A stretch of 64,000 nucleotides of DNA from Cyanoderma ruficeps (taxonomy: Eukaryota > Chordata > Aves > Passeriformes > Timaliidae): NCBI GenBank assembly GCA_008694505.1, contig VZDJ01000063.1, positions 6,189,117 to 6,253,116 of the forward strand, read 5' to 3'. The notes beneath the pieces are model-generated. The model saw only the letters and a program-made list of their open reading frames with translations. It did not search any database and was not told the origin of the DNA. Both the position numbers and the translations under genes were made by a program. Shown piece by piece: positions 46,601 through 56,000 of this stretch (the first letter of the stretch is position 1; every line of letters begins with the position of its first letter).

Positions 46601-49600
46601 TTTGTCTAAGTTTGAATTCTTGCAGGCGAAAGCTGTCAAATTAGACTCCTGAGACTTATGCAGTGGAACATCAGTGATGCCACTGTAGAAATTTTCCTGG
46701 GTGATCAAGGACACATCAATCTCATCTAACCAGGAGAGGAGAAATTATCCTCTAAAAGAGGGTTGGGGGAATTCTTCCTTGTCACTACTGACAGAACTGC
46801 CGCCAGTGGAACTGTGTTGTGTGAGACAGGATAGTACAGGGCCTGTTTTACATCACTAGGTCAGGAACTTGCCAGCTAATCTTAAATCCTGCTTAGAATA
46901 ATTTCCCATATTTTACAGGAGAAGAGTGCAGTGGGTGAAGAAAGGAGGAGCTCTCTCCAGCTGCCAAAAGCTGGGATTTTCTGGAGTATCTGTTTATGTA
47001 AACATTTATCTTTTATTGAAATGGGAAAATCTCAGAGTACCTGAGGAGGTTTGGAGCCCAGACAATGGCCAAGTTCTTGGTGTGCATATTTGTGATGGAG
47101 CAATAATCAGCCAGACGAGCCAAGTGTCTCATTAGGAACTCCAGTGTCCTGGAAAACAGGAGAAAGGCAAATGTTCAGCACCACTGAGCAAAGCCAAGCT
47201 GTGATCCACACAACAAACCCAGCTCATTATTTCCTTTTGGTCTGACAGCTCCCAGAAAGGAATGCTGAACTCCTTCCCCAGCCCCACGGTGGACCTGCCT
47301 TTGGCAATACTGACACAGGCTGGGGTGAGGGAGTCTCTCCTGACTTGTCCAGGCTCAAGGAAAGAACAGTTCCAGAAAAAAGCCCTTTGCAGGTGTGTGA
47401 CAGGCGCGAGGGGCTGCTCAGGGATGTGTGGGGAAAGATGTGGAATGCTAATCTTGGGATGGGGGGAGTATTGATTTAGACACCCCAGGATACTGAAAAC
47501 CAGCCAACTGTACTTGAGTTATGCTTGGGAAATTTCTGGCTGCAGGTTTCTTAGAGGTGGGTAAAGCAGACAGAAGATTAAACTTCAGAGGCTTCTGTTC
47601 ACATTAAAAAGTGGTGGGGTTTGTATATTAAGCACTGTTGTGTTTAATATATGCCAGGGAGGAGGGAGCAGGAGGTGGCAGTGAAAATGCTGCTGTACCC
47701 TCCTGGTGTCCCTGGCTTGTGTCTGTCTCACAGCCTAACCTTTTTTGGGGAGGAAGTGAGATGGAGCAGAGAGGGTGTTTCGGGGCTCAAAATTCCACAA
47801 ATAGACAGATGAGAAGTGAAGAAAATGGTTCTGGCTGGAAACCAAACAGACACGTCCTGCCTGCAACTTCTCATCACTGAGTAGCAGAAAAATAAAGTGT
47901 TTTTTTCCATTTTCCAAGCAAACCCCAGGAAAGAAGAGCAGCACCCTGGAACCTACAGCATTCCACATCCAGCTGTTGGCTGTGCCTCCTCTCTGAGACT
48001 GACATGCTGCTGCTACCAGCACCCAGTTTAACCAGCCCCATAAGGTCAAAATCATTTCAGGGAAAAGGTGAATGGAAAAGGAGATCAGTTCATTTTTGAA
48101 AGGGCCACACCCCCTCAATTAATATCAATACTGCATTAGTTACTACAAGCAGCAGCTGTTGCACCAACTAGCCAACCTTAATTAAAGAGCAAGTAACACA
48201 GTTGTAGTTTATAACACATCAGTTAAATCCCCGTTAACTTTTATAACTAGTTCTTTATACCACTCATTGAAGCATTGCAATTTTCCAGCTAACCACAACA
48301 CATCACAATAAATGAAATTTAAACATTCATTGGCAGAAATGACTATATAGAGTTATCAATGGCTGTCCTCATCTGTTACACCTGACCCCTTAGACCGGAA
48401 TTCTAACGTCACCTGCAGATTAACATACATTATAATAATCAACTGATGACTGTAATGAAGTATTCTAATTAGGTATCAATAACCAAGTACTGCCTGCATT
48501 CATCCCAAATGGTTACCAAACCACTGGGACACATCAGGTGAGCTGGCCCAGCCCAGTTACCCATCTGTAAATAACTTTTACCATATGTTGTCTTTAGCTG
48601 TTTCTACCAATTACAGTTCACAATCAGTGAATGCTACTTACCATGCATCACTAGTTATTAATATTAAAGTATCATTAACATACAGTATTCCGTATAGTTA
48701 TTAAAACTAATCACCCATACCAATTTGTCTGATCCCTTTTCACCATACCCGGCCATAATTTTTAATATTAAAGACTGTTAAAATGTTGTTCTTAGTCAAT
48801 ACCCATTACCATATGGCACAAGTTTTTACTACTACTAATTAGCTTCAATATAGTATTTTAATTGGTGATTTTTAAACACCATATTATTCTACTCTAATAT
48901 ATAACACTAATATAATTAATTACATCAGTTATTCTCAGAGCATTGTTGTTATTTGCTAATTATTATTATTGCAGGGAGGGGCAAACTGGAGACAAAATAC
49001 AGTTGACCAAGTGTGACTGAAGGCCTGAGCAATTTTTTGGCTACATTTCACTTTTTTTAAAGTACTCTTAGCACTGGTATTGTGCCCCCCCCACAACAAA
49101 ACTGTTTCCTTACTCTGACACAGCAAACTCCTATTTCCCTCCTAAATGGAGTTTCCAAGGACATGAATTAAGGCTATGTTTAGTGTACAGCATTTGGTAA
49201 GGAGCTAATTAAAATATAAACCAACTTTCTACAGCCGTAACTATTTTAATAGGTAGAAGCACAGTGTGGCTGTCTTGAGAGGGGAACTGGAATTACAGAA
49301 CTCCTCTCTCAATGCCCACAACACCCCAAAAGCTGCACTCACCTGTAGTGGGGAGGGGGCAGCTGCTGGATGACATCGTGGATCTTAACCAGCCTTTCCT
49401 CATCTGTAGCAGCAGAAACAGCATCCTGGAATGAAGCAGGAAAGGATTTAGCTGCAAATAAACTCCCAACATGACAGTCTTGGCAGCAAGGTGGGTTTTG
49501 TTGTTCTTCTCCCCCTTGGGTGAGGTGTCTGTCATGGGGACAGAGCAGCACATGGATCATCTAAGGAGGGACAAGTGAGTCATGACCTGGGGCATGTTAA

Positions 49601-52600
49601 TGGCACAGAGAATTCCTGCAGAAGACATTCAGCTGAGAGCATCATTTGCTTCCAATCCCATTCCTGGGAAATGGCAAACGAGAGGGGAATTCCTGCAAAG
49701 CATGGGAAGTGTGCCAGGGACCTTCTGCTGAGGCCCCACAAGTGGAACCAACCAGTGTGGCACAGGGGACAAAGGCACCTCTGAGTAGCCTAAAGGGGAC
49801 ACAGAAAAGGCCCCTCAGAGCCCGGGGCACTGGCAGCCCCTTCTGGAATGGCGGGATGGAATCGGGAGTGTGGGCAGCAGTGTCAGGCTGCGAATTTTGG
49901 CGACACACCAAACTAAAAACCCCAACTGAGGCAGAGCAGACAGAGGGAAGCGTGTGGAAGGCAGGTCCAGCTTTCTGCAAAGGCAGGTCCAGCTTCCAGG
50001 ATTTCTCTGCTCTACTAGCTGAAGGGGGAAGTGCCCCACATTTGCCTTGCACTCACTGAGAACTTCTCGTAGAGCTGGTAGGTGAGCAGGGGGTTGGGGA
50101 GCTCACGGAAGTACAGCTTGCACAGCGAGCCCACACAGTGGATGTCCTGGATGTAAATGTCCTTGGTCAGGTCGGGAATCTGCTCGGAGTCAAACTCGTG
50201 GCTGGCAATGAGAACAGAGAGATGGGTGAAGGGGTTTGAGAAGGAGGAATGAAATCAAATCCAGCACAAATTACAGCAAGGCTTTCCTGATTTACAGGAA
50301 AAAATAAACACTTAGTCACCAAAGCCACATGACCCACGGTTGTGGAGCAGCCTGTGGGAATATTTTCCAAAAAAGAGACTTTTCTTTTTTCTAATAAAGC
50401 ATTTTCAGTTGGTTTTACACCAACTGGCTGCAATCCCTTTTGCTGCATCAGGGCTTTTCACAACGTCTCCAGAGAACATCTTCCAAGACCACAAGAACAA
50501 GTTTAACTCCCAAGGGCTGTGACTGGGATTGCCCATAGGAATGATGAAAGCCGCTGTCCCTGTGCATCTCAAACACCTGGAAATGGCAGCGATAAAGCCC
50601 TGCCAGCAGCACCTCCAGCAGCAGCACATGGAAACCAGTGAGTGCAGGAATTCCTGGGGGATGAGCTGGTGAGCTGAGTCTGCCTCTACTGCAGGGAGAA
50701 GACAGCCAGGAACCACATGAAGAAAACCCCACCGTACTCCCTTGGTTTTCAGAGAGAGAAAAAAACCCAGTCACCAATGTTTATGAAATAAAAGCTGAGC
50801 TTAGAAGGCCAAGGGCTGGCTTGCTGCTGGAATATGTGCTGGGAAGTGCTGTTTCCAATTAGCAGGATGCTCTAGGGGGATGAGAGTGGTGAGCCAGGCC
50901 CTGGGAGCTGGAGAACCTCGGGGTCCCTGCCAGAGTCTTTAGGCTGCTCACAGCCATAGGGACTCATCCTGCTGGTGCTGCAACCACAGCTGGGGCTGGG
51001 TGTGGTGGCCCATCCCTGTCCTGTCTCCCACCCAAAGCTGGCAGGTTGTGCCCAGAGGGTCACACAATCCCTGAGCTCACCCTGCCTGAGGAGCAGAATG
51101 TGCCCAGGGCACCAGGTGTGTTTGTCACTGAGCCCTCCTGGGATCAGGATGAGCTCCTTCCATCCCTGGACGAGGACACTGCTTGTGGGAAGCCTTTCCC
51201 TCCCCCTAGGCGAGGGGCAGAAGAGGTCACCACCTTCTCAAGGTGACCAGCCCATCCTTTCCTCACCCTGAAGACAGCAGAGGAGGAAAGGAAGGATTCA
51301 GTTTCCCACACCCCCTGTGTCCAGCACACAGGCACCTTCTAATTCACCCCTCGCTCACGCCTGGGACAGAAACTCAGCTCCTGCACTTGGCTCTACAGAA
51401 AAGCTCAGGAAGGCACCAGCCCACCCCACACAAGCACAGTCAGCCCTGGCTCAAACTCCCTGCCCATATCCTGCCCTACTCCAGTGGTTTTTCCTAGGAA
51501 TAAAGCTCACACTGTGTCAGATGTTCCCCTGCAGTAGTGAATAGGGAGGGAAGAGAGGGATGCCCCACTACAGTCAACCCTCCTTCTCTCTGCGCTGTTT
51601 CCAGAGCTACGTGTTATTCCTTCTGGTCCAAAGAAACATTTTTTTAGGTGAAGAACAACTCCACAGCTCTCAGAAAGAGCCAGGATACAGGGATCAACAC
51701 CCCAAATCAACAGTGGCTGTTTGCCCACCTGCCAAATAAAGGCAGCTACTGTCCTATTGAAGAGCCAACCTCTGTCCCTTGGAAATCTCCTACGTGGAAT
51801 AAATTCTCTACCCTTCTCTCCAACCTAAAAGCTCTTTAAATCCAGGAGATCCAGCTCTTCTACGGGAACCTAAGCACAGCAATTCATTATTAAGGACACT
51901 GCAATCTCAGCATTGGAATGAGCCTAATGCCCTGTTTATACAGCTGGAACTGCAGCAAGACGTGTCCTATGTTCATCAAACACTCAAAATCTGTAGTGAT
52001 TTACATGAGCAGGACTGTGTCATTAAGTTATGCCATGTACTCCCTTACTTTTGTCTTTGGAACATCTCAGGAACCTGGGAACAGGCTGTCACTTAATTCT
52101 CTGCACTAGAATAGGGAATGATGCCATTACAATTTTAGAAAACCATTTTTAAAGCACCTTTGATACACAATGAAGGAGAAAATGGTATTGGCGACACAAA
52201 AGGGAAAATATGGACTAGGGCAGAGATTAGAAGGACGATCCAGCACAAGTCAAAATGGGGAATAAAGGGATATAATTGAACCAATAGCAAATGTTCTATT
52301 CAGTCACAGCTCCAGTCAGAGCCTTTGGATCCTGCATATCAAAACCTTGGGAGCAGATTTTTAAAACGGGACTTGCCGGGATAAGAAATAGGATTAATGT
52401 AAACCAGAACAAACCCATACGTCCAAGGGTTTGAACAGTCTCTGTACCACCTCAAACCTGCCCCCTGAACTGGGGGACAGCTGGTACAAAAAAGACACTC
52501 TGCCCATGGCAAACAGTCTGTGCTGCCTCTGCCAGGCCATAGGCCCAGGAGTAGTGCTGGAAATGAGTTACATCCACTCGGCACATCAGTGCTCCACAGA

Positions 52601-53075
52601 AGAACATTCCACACCGAACAGGAGGAAAACAGCCTCATTAAAGAATAAAGGAAGTTTGCTCTGGTGGGAACAGCTCCTAACCAGAACACACTCCTGGCCC
52701 TTCCCTGTGCAGCACAGCAATGTCACCCAGCAAACTCAGGCCTGCACCCTTTGCACGTTCCCAGGTAACCGCTGGTGAGCCAGCAGCCTCAGGCAGCGGG
52801 GAGAAACATCAGCTGCTCCACAGCGCTCTCAGAGAGAGAAGGAACAGAAATGAAACGTGACAGCACAGTGACACCAGCATCCTGACACTGCATCCTGAAG
52901 GAAAGCTTCCTGCAAGATGAATCTGCCTGAGGAAGTCCAGGCTGTACCCGTGGCTCCAAGGCAGGTCCTTACCGGAGCTTCTGGATGTTGGAGGCGATCC
53001 CGGAGAGCCGGTATATCCCATCCACAATGCCGTGCTTCTCGATGAACTCCGTGCAGCTCTTGAGGACCTGGGGCA
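35370..53075 (-). CDS. ARHGAP32: ARHGAP32 (p250GAP/GRIT/RICS), 3' part, 11 coding exons
   Basis: ARHGAP32 stimulates GTP hydrolysis on Cdc42, Rac1 and RhoA and acts at synapses and in dendritic spine and neurite growth. The eleven exons are 53075-52973, 50201-50057, 49425-49343, 47148-47041, 45816-45671, 43649-43448, 42692-42547, 41623-41549, 41045-40194, 39550-38691 and 37610-35370. All junctions are GT/AG and phases agree throughout: the total is 4961 nt, that is 2 leading bases, 1652 codons and a stop. The encoded part holds RhoGAP from just before the arginine finger, with catalytic Arg, the conserved Lys-Leu-Tyr-Phe-Arg-Glu-Leu-Pro block and the Trp-Ala-Pro-Asn block intact. The long disordered tail follows. 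The N-terminal PX and SH3 domains and the first RhoGAP exon lie outside the window or were not found. The human long form is roughly 2090 residues, so about four fifths is here. ARHGAP33 is the nearest alternative, but the tail matches ARHGAP32. Confidence 0.95.
37611..38690 (-). other. ARHGAP32: Last ARHGAP32 intron, with a CR1 insertion
   Basis: A 1080-nt phase-0 intron with donor CAG|GTACGT and acceptor CCCTGCAG. It contains the CR1 fragment at 38108-38395. Reading through the donor gives only 12 more residues before a stop at about 38652. Confidence 0.85.
38108..38395 (-). mobile_element. CR1 LINE 3' end fragment, same strand as ARHGAP32
   Basis: ATCACAGGATCACTGAGGCT, GGAAAAGATCTCTGAGACCA, CATCAAATCCAACC, CTCCAGGGATGGGGACTCCA and TTCTGTGAAGAAATTCTTCC are the reverse complement of the avian CR1 tail. 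It is the longest CR1 piece in the window, about 290 bp, and is oriented with the host transcript. Confidence 0.92.
38691..39550 (-). CDS. ARHGAP32: ARHGAP32 penultimate coding exon
   Basis: The exon is 860 nt. The acceptor is CCCCCCATTAG|GAGCAG (39551/39550) after a long pyrimidine tract, and the donor GGGCAG|GTACGT is at 38691/38690. It enters after one base of a split Gly codon and leaves in phase 0. The N-terminal part is well conserved with the family: SPQDPVPVSSVSL, a run of five prolines, then a long Ala/Leu-rich conserved block MLALALAESAQQAS. The remainder is low-complexity and very GC-rich, with recurring short KLH, DKLH and GDK elements, and differs strongly from the AT-richer mammalian exon. 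It encodes disordered tail with no catalytic function. Confidence 0.93.
39551..40193 (-). other. ARHGAP32: ARHGAP32 intron, 643 nt
   Basis: A phase-1 intron with donor CCAG|GTACAG and acceptor CCCATTAG. No repeat or other feature is recognised. Read-through past the donor would give nine residues and a stop. Confidence 0.8.
40194..41045 (-). CDS. ARHGAP32: ARHGAP32 coding exon of 852 nt
   Basis: The acceptor is CTCTTCCAG|GTGAATCC (41046/41045) and the donor CAGCCAG|GTACAG (40194/40193). Both edges are phase 1 and the length is a multiple of three, so skipping would keep the frame. It begins ESKLFRPRRPRSSSDALSAS, an ARHGAP32 signature. Next come NRCNSYDNLPHD, an acidic patch, and DVDLSPPDIGVASLDFDPMS. 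A Ser/Pro-rich stretch with several SP sites follows (for example SEPVSPFQEKMSPFFTLDLS). The region is disordered and likely phosphorylated. Confidence 0.95.
41046..41548 (-). other. ARHGAP32: ARHGAP32 intron, 503 nt
   Basis: A phase-1 intron with donor GGATG|GTAAGG and acceptor CTCTTCCAG. No repeat is seen. Confidence 0.8.
41549..41623 (-). CDS. ARHGAP32: ARHGAP32 75-nt coding exon
   Basis: The acceptor is TTTCCTCAG|GAGGACGAG (41624/41623) and the donor GTGGATG|GTAAGG (41549/41548). It is phase 1 at both ends and 25 codons long, so it is a symmetric exon that could be skipped without a frameshift. It encodes GTLRSAKSEESLTSLHAVDG, a well-conserved serine-rich signature of ARHGAP32 and ARHGAP33 tails. 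Confidence 0.95.
41624..42546 (-). other. ARHGAP32: ARHGAP32 intron, 923 nt
   Basis: A phase-1 intron with donor GGCAG|GTGAGG and acceptor TTTCCTCAG. No repeat is recognised. Confidence 0.8.
42547..42692 (-). CDS. ARHGAP32: ARHGAP32 146-nt coding exon
   Basis: The acceptor is TCTCTCCGCAG|GAAAAGG (42693/42692) and the donor CTGGCAG|GTGAGG (42547/42546). It enters in phase 2 and leaves in phase 1. It encodes a basic stretch with KKSPVGSWRSFFNLGKSSSM followed by SKRKLQRNPSEPSEMKA. This conserved block follows the RhoGAP domain in ARHGAP32 and ARHGAP33. Confidence 0.95.
42693..43447 (-). other. ARHGAP32: ARHGAP32 intron, 755 nt
   Basis: A phase-2 intron with donor GAAAG|GTAGAG and acceptor TCCGCAG. 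No repeat is recognised. Confidence 0.8.
43448..43649 (-). CDS. ARHGAP32: ARHGAP32 202-nt coding exon
   Basis: The acceptor is TTTCCCTTGCAG|GGCACAGC (43650/43649) and the donor TCTGAAAG|GTAGAG (43448/43447). It enters in phase 1 and leaves in phase 2. It encodes SLSRPKSLLVSSPSTKLLTL, EEAQARTQAQ and KYIEVGEGPAALQGKFHTV, all typical of ARHGAP32 directly after the RhoGAP domain. Confidence 0.95.
43650..45670 (-). other. ARHGAP32: ARHGAP32 intron, 2.0 kb
   Basis: A phase-1 intron with donor GGGCAG|GTGTGT and acceptor CTTGCAG. A run of 16 A lies at 43849-43864 on the plus strand. A 241-codon frame on the plus strand (44255-44980) has no family resemblance and is read as chance. Confidence 0.75.
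45671..45816 (-). CDS. ARHGAP32: ARHGAP32 exon, end of RhoGAP domain
   Basis: The acceptor is CCCTTTGCAG|GTCCAAGC (45817/45816) and the donor GATGGGGCAG|GTGTGT (45671/45670). It enters in phase 2 and leaves in phase 1. It encodes SKQIESACFSGTAAFMEVRI, QSVVVEFILNHVDVLFS, the last helices of the RhoGAP fold, then a short linker. The sequence is nearly unchanged from the mammalian form as I recall it. Confidence 0.96.
45817..47040 (-). other. ARHGAP32: ARHGAP32 intron, 1.2 kb, with a CR1 fragment
   Basis: A phase-2 intron with donor CTCAG|GTACTC, a weaker match, and acceptor TTTGCAG. It holds the antisense CR1 piece at 46290-46440. Confidence 0.8.
46290..46440 (+). mobile_element. CR1 LINE 3' end fragment, antisense to ARHGAP32
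   Basis: GGGAGTGTCCAAGGACAGGA, GGACTGGGCTGGGACCAACT, TAGTGGAAGGTGTCCCTGCA and CCTCCCAACCCAAACCCTTC, ending CTGGGATTCCATGATG, match the avian CR1 tail in plus orientation. Confidence 0.85.
47041..47148 (-). CDS. ARHGAP32: ARHGAP32 exon, RhoGAP core with WAPN block
   Basis: The acceptor is CTGTTTTCCAG|GACACTGG (47149/47148) and the donor CTCCTCAG|GTACTC (47041/47040). Phase is 2 at both ends and the exon is 108 nt. It encodes TLEFLMRHLARLADYCSITN, then MHTKNLAIVWAPNLL. The Asn of WAPN is the conserved RhoGAP residue that helps stabilise the GTPase contact. Confidence 0.96.
47149..49342 (-). other. ARHGAP32: ARHGAP32 intron, 2.2 kb, containing an AT-rich block
   Basis: A phase-2 intron with donor TACAG|GTGAGT and acceptor TTTCCAG. 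Its middle, 48120-48970, has a composition unlike anything else in the window and is listed separately. Confidence 0.8.
48120..48970. repeat. AT-rich, G-poor block with degenerate internal repeats
   Basis: The block is very rich in TAAT, ATTA and TATTA words and, on the plus strand, has visibly more C than G. The surrounding intron is of ordinary composition. Some words recur: TTACCATATG at 48578 and 48806, and TTAATATTAAAG at 48658 and 48762. CTAATTA-like cores are scattered throughout. No open frame, CR1 block or LTR motif is visible. It could be an old satellite or unclassified transposon, or an AT-rich regulatory or matrix-attachment element. I do not recognise it. Confidence 0.45.
49343..49425 (-). 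CDS. ARHGAP32: ARHGAP32 83-nt exon, RhoGAP domain
   Basis: The acceptor is CTTCATTCCAG|GATGCT (49426/49425) and the donor CACTACAG|GTGAGT (49343/49342). It enters in phase 0 and leaves in phase 2. It encodes DAVSAATDEERLVKIHDVIQ then QLPPPHY, the conserved helix and loop of RhoGAP ahead of the TLEFLM helix. Confidence 0.96.
49426..50056 (-). other. ARHGAP32: ARHGAP32 intron, 631 nt
   Basis: A phase-0 intron with donor TTCTCA|GTGAGT and acceptor ATTCCAG. No repeat is recognised. A 137-codon plus-strand frame inside it has no family resemblance. Confidence 0.8.
50057..50201 (-). CDS. ARHGAP32: ARHGAP32 145-nt exon, RhoGAP domain
   Basis: The acceptor is CTCATTGCCAG|CCACGAG (50202/50201) and the donor AAGTTCTCA|GTGAGT (50057/50056). 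It enters in phase 2 and leaves in phase 0. It encodes HEFDSEQIPDLTKD and then VGSLCKLYFRELPNPLLTYQ. The second block contains the invariant Lys and Arg of RhoGAP that contact the GTPase and support the arginine finger. Confidence 0.97.
50202..52972 (-). other. ARHGAP32: ARHGAP32 intron, 2.8 kb
   Basis: A phase-2 intron with donor CTCCG|GTAAGG and acceptor ATTGCCAG. No repeat or internal exon is recognised. Confidence 0.75.
52973..53075 (-). CDS. ARHGAP32: ARHGAP32 103-nt exon with RhoGAP arginine finger
   Basis: The acceptor is GTTGTTGTTCAG|TGCCCCAG (53076/53075) and the donor AAGCTCCG|GTAAGG (52973/52972). It enters in phase 1 and leaves in phase 2. It encodes VPQVLKSCTEFIEKHGIVDG then IYRLSGIASNIQKL. 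The catalytic arginine of the GxYRxSG motif is codon CGG at 53008-53010 on the plus strand. This is the first exon of the gene visible from the right. Upstream residues of the domain must lie in exons beyond 64 kb or in one I missed. Confidence 0.96.
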
Positions 53076-56000
53076 CTGAACAACAACAGCTGGGGTTAGT
53101 AAAGCCCTAGTTCAGGCTGTGCTCTTGGAGATGCCATAAACTATTCCCACCTGGGCTATGGCTTCAGTTCCTCCTTAGGGGAGAAAGAAAGCCTGGAGGA
53201 AATTTAACTTCAGGACATGATGTGGAAACTGGTCAGAGGTGTTCCTGCTTTAACAAGGGAATGTCAGGATATGAATCAGGTCAGAAAAAAGCCAGTTCTG
53301 ATCAGAGACAGTGCATGTCCCATGACAACTCTCATGGGAACTGTGGCGTGAAATCCCATTCCAAAAGAGAAGTAAAATGGAATAAATACTATCTTTCAAA
53401 TCTATACAGCATTAACCTATCCTGTTTAGTTTAAGGAAATACAAACATCAGGGAGATGCTACTTTTGGGGGCACAGACAGGGGATTTTTTACAACTGATA
53501 ATTTCATTCCAAATGTCTGCCAGAGATGGCTGGATATGGAGAGCCCCACAGCATCCCCCAGTCACAGAAAGCGCAGACAGAGCGAGGCATGACAGAATGG
53601 AAAAATCAGCCCAGGGGATATAATTAGGTGTCAAGTTAATATTGCAGCCGCTTCACCACCCCATTCCTTCCAGCTGGATTCCCAGGCTCATGCACATCCA
53701 GTGCTGGAGCCATGTGTCCATCCGTGTAAGCTTGAGGAGGAACAAACCACTGCATTTACAAAAGGCAGTAAAACCACCCTGAACAGAGAGAGAAAATCAG
53801 GATCGAACTCCTGTGAGCATCAGCAAACCTTCCAGGAAAATGCTGGGATCCCTGTGGATCCCCCTGCCAGCCACCTTTGTGCAGCAGCTCCTCTGCTGAT
53901 CTCAGTCTGTTCTTTAGATGCCAGGTCTAATCAATGTGCCACGTGACACGGATTCCAAGCAGGTCATGTGGCAAATCCCCTTACACCACGCAGCAAATGC
54001 CATCTGCCAGGCCGTGCTCCCAAGTGCTGCTGCACTCGGATGCTCCGTGCTCCCCCCAGCCTGCACAATGCTGCTTTCCCAGCCTGCAGCAAACCCTCAC
54101 AGCCGGAGGAAAGGCTCATTTCAGATGGCTCCCTGGAAATCAGCAGGTGTATCCCAGAGTAAGGGCATGTCTGCTCTATACTGGAGCACAGGACGGGGGG
54201 AAAGCTGTAAATCCTGCAGCACGTCAGTCACAGGCTCAGCTGGAGCAGATTAGAGCCTGCACCTGGGATTCTCCAAGGCACCAAGAGACAGCCAGAACTG
54301 AGCCAGCCAGGCTCCAGTCCCAGGGATTAACAGCAGCTCTCACCATTTTCCAGTCAGGGCAGACTTTGAGGCAAGCAGAGCCCTTGTACATTAGGCCAAG
54401 AGCCTTGGGAACCAAGTGCTGTTTTTCTGGGGAACAAACACCAGTGGAGGTGAAGCCTCGTGCTATCTCAGCATTGGTGAGCTCCAAGGAGGACCACAGC
54501 TGATGGCTTCAGGAACCAACAGACACACCCTGAACCATCTGAGCTGGGATAGGAAACAGGTTCTCACTGAACACACACCCAGAGCATGCTGGGGACATGT
54601 CCATCAGTCACCCACAATGACAGATCTGAGCAGGGCAGGTGGAACACCACACCTGGAATTCTCTCTCAAAATCAGTTCTGGAGGACAACATTTAAGCCTT
54701 TATCCGAAAAGATTCAACACTTCTTGAAAGTTTTTAAGGCTGGAAGTGGACAGGGAAGGAGTTCAATCCTACTCAAGCAGTGGCCAGAAAGGGCTGACGT
54801 GTGCACTGTACTGCACTACAGCTCTGGGAGATGAGAGGGGCCCAGGAGTGACCTGTGCAGGGCAGCAGTGATGGAACAGCTCCATCCCACGTGGCCAAGG
54901 ACAAGGACAAGGCTCTGTGTGCTGACACAGCCAGTGGTGTTTGTCCCCTGGGGGAGGAGAGCACCCCAGACTGCCAGACACACCTGAACCAAGACCCGTG
55001 GGATGTCCCTGTGTGTGTGTGTCCCACCCCCACCCGCTACAATGGGCCAGAGGTCACAGATCTCACCAGTGACCTGCACAGGGCTGAGCCCCCATCAGCA
55101 GCATCTCCTGCATGCAGGAGTCCCAGAGGATCAGGCAAAGGATTTTTCCCAAGCTTTGAAGTGCAGTGGCAAGATCTGCTAGAACTGCAAATCCCAAAGA
55201 CCTTAATGATCCATACTGCAACCACAGGAGGGGTCCCCTGGAATCATTAGGGCCCGTTGAAATAAGTTAATCAAGATGCAAATAAATCAATAGTCAAATA
55301 AATCAAGAAGCAAACACACCAAGAGGCAGATAAATAAACAGCACTCTCCCTGCCTGCCCCATTCCCAGCAGGAAACCTGGAGTGATAGTGGAGCCAAAGG
55401 GAAGGCAAGGGCTGCAGCACCAATGCTTTGCCTCAAGCTCTCTTTTGTCATGAAAGAGCCTGGGCACAGTGAGAGTAATTAATACACCCTGAAAAGATCC
55501 CAGCAGGCTTGTTCCAAGCATTTCCTCATCTGGTTACCAGGACGATCTGTTCTTTAAGCTAAATATACCATACCAGCACCACGGATATTTTGGGGGAATT
55601 CTGCACAGTTGGAGAAGGGACTGAAATTCAAGTAGGGCTAAAATTGTACCTGAAGGGCCTTTCCTGGAAAGGTGAGTTCATTTTTCAGATTTCTGAACAA
55701 AGACACCTGACCACTGAGTGTGTGTTTAACCTCCTTCTGCCCTTTAGTAGGCATTTTAGAGAGGTACATCCACACGTGGAGGGAATAGTGACTGTTCCCT
55801 CAAAGGAAAAGGCAGGATGACAGCACAAGCCAAGACTTAATTTTGCAAATATCAAGTGTGCCCAGACCATCGCCTACAGCAGCTTCTGACGCCACATTGT
55901 GACTTTTTGAGGTACCTGTGTCCATCTGCTAGGGAAATCCCTCCCCTGCAGGTGAACTTCTCAGTTCAGGAACTGATTTTGGCTTCTAGATCCCAAACCA

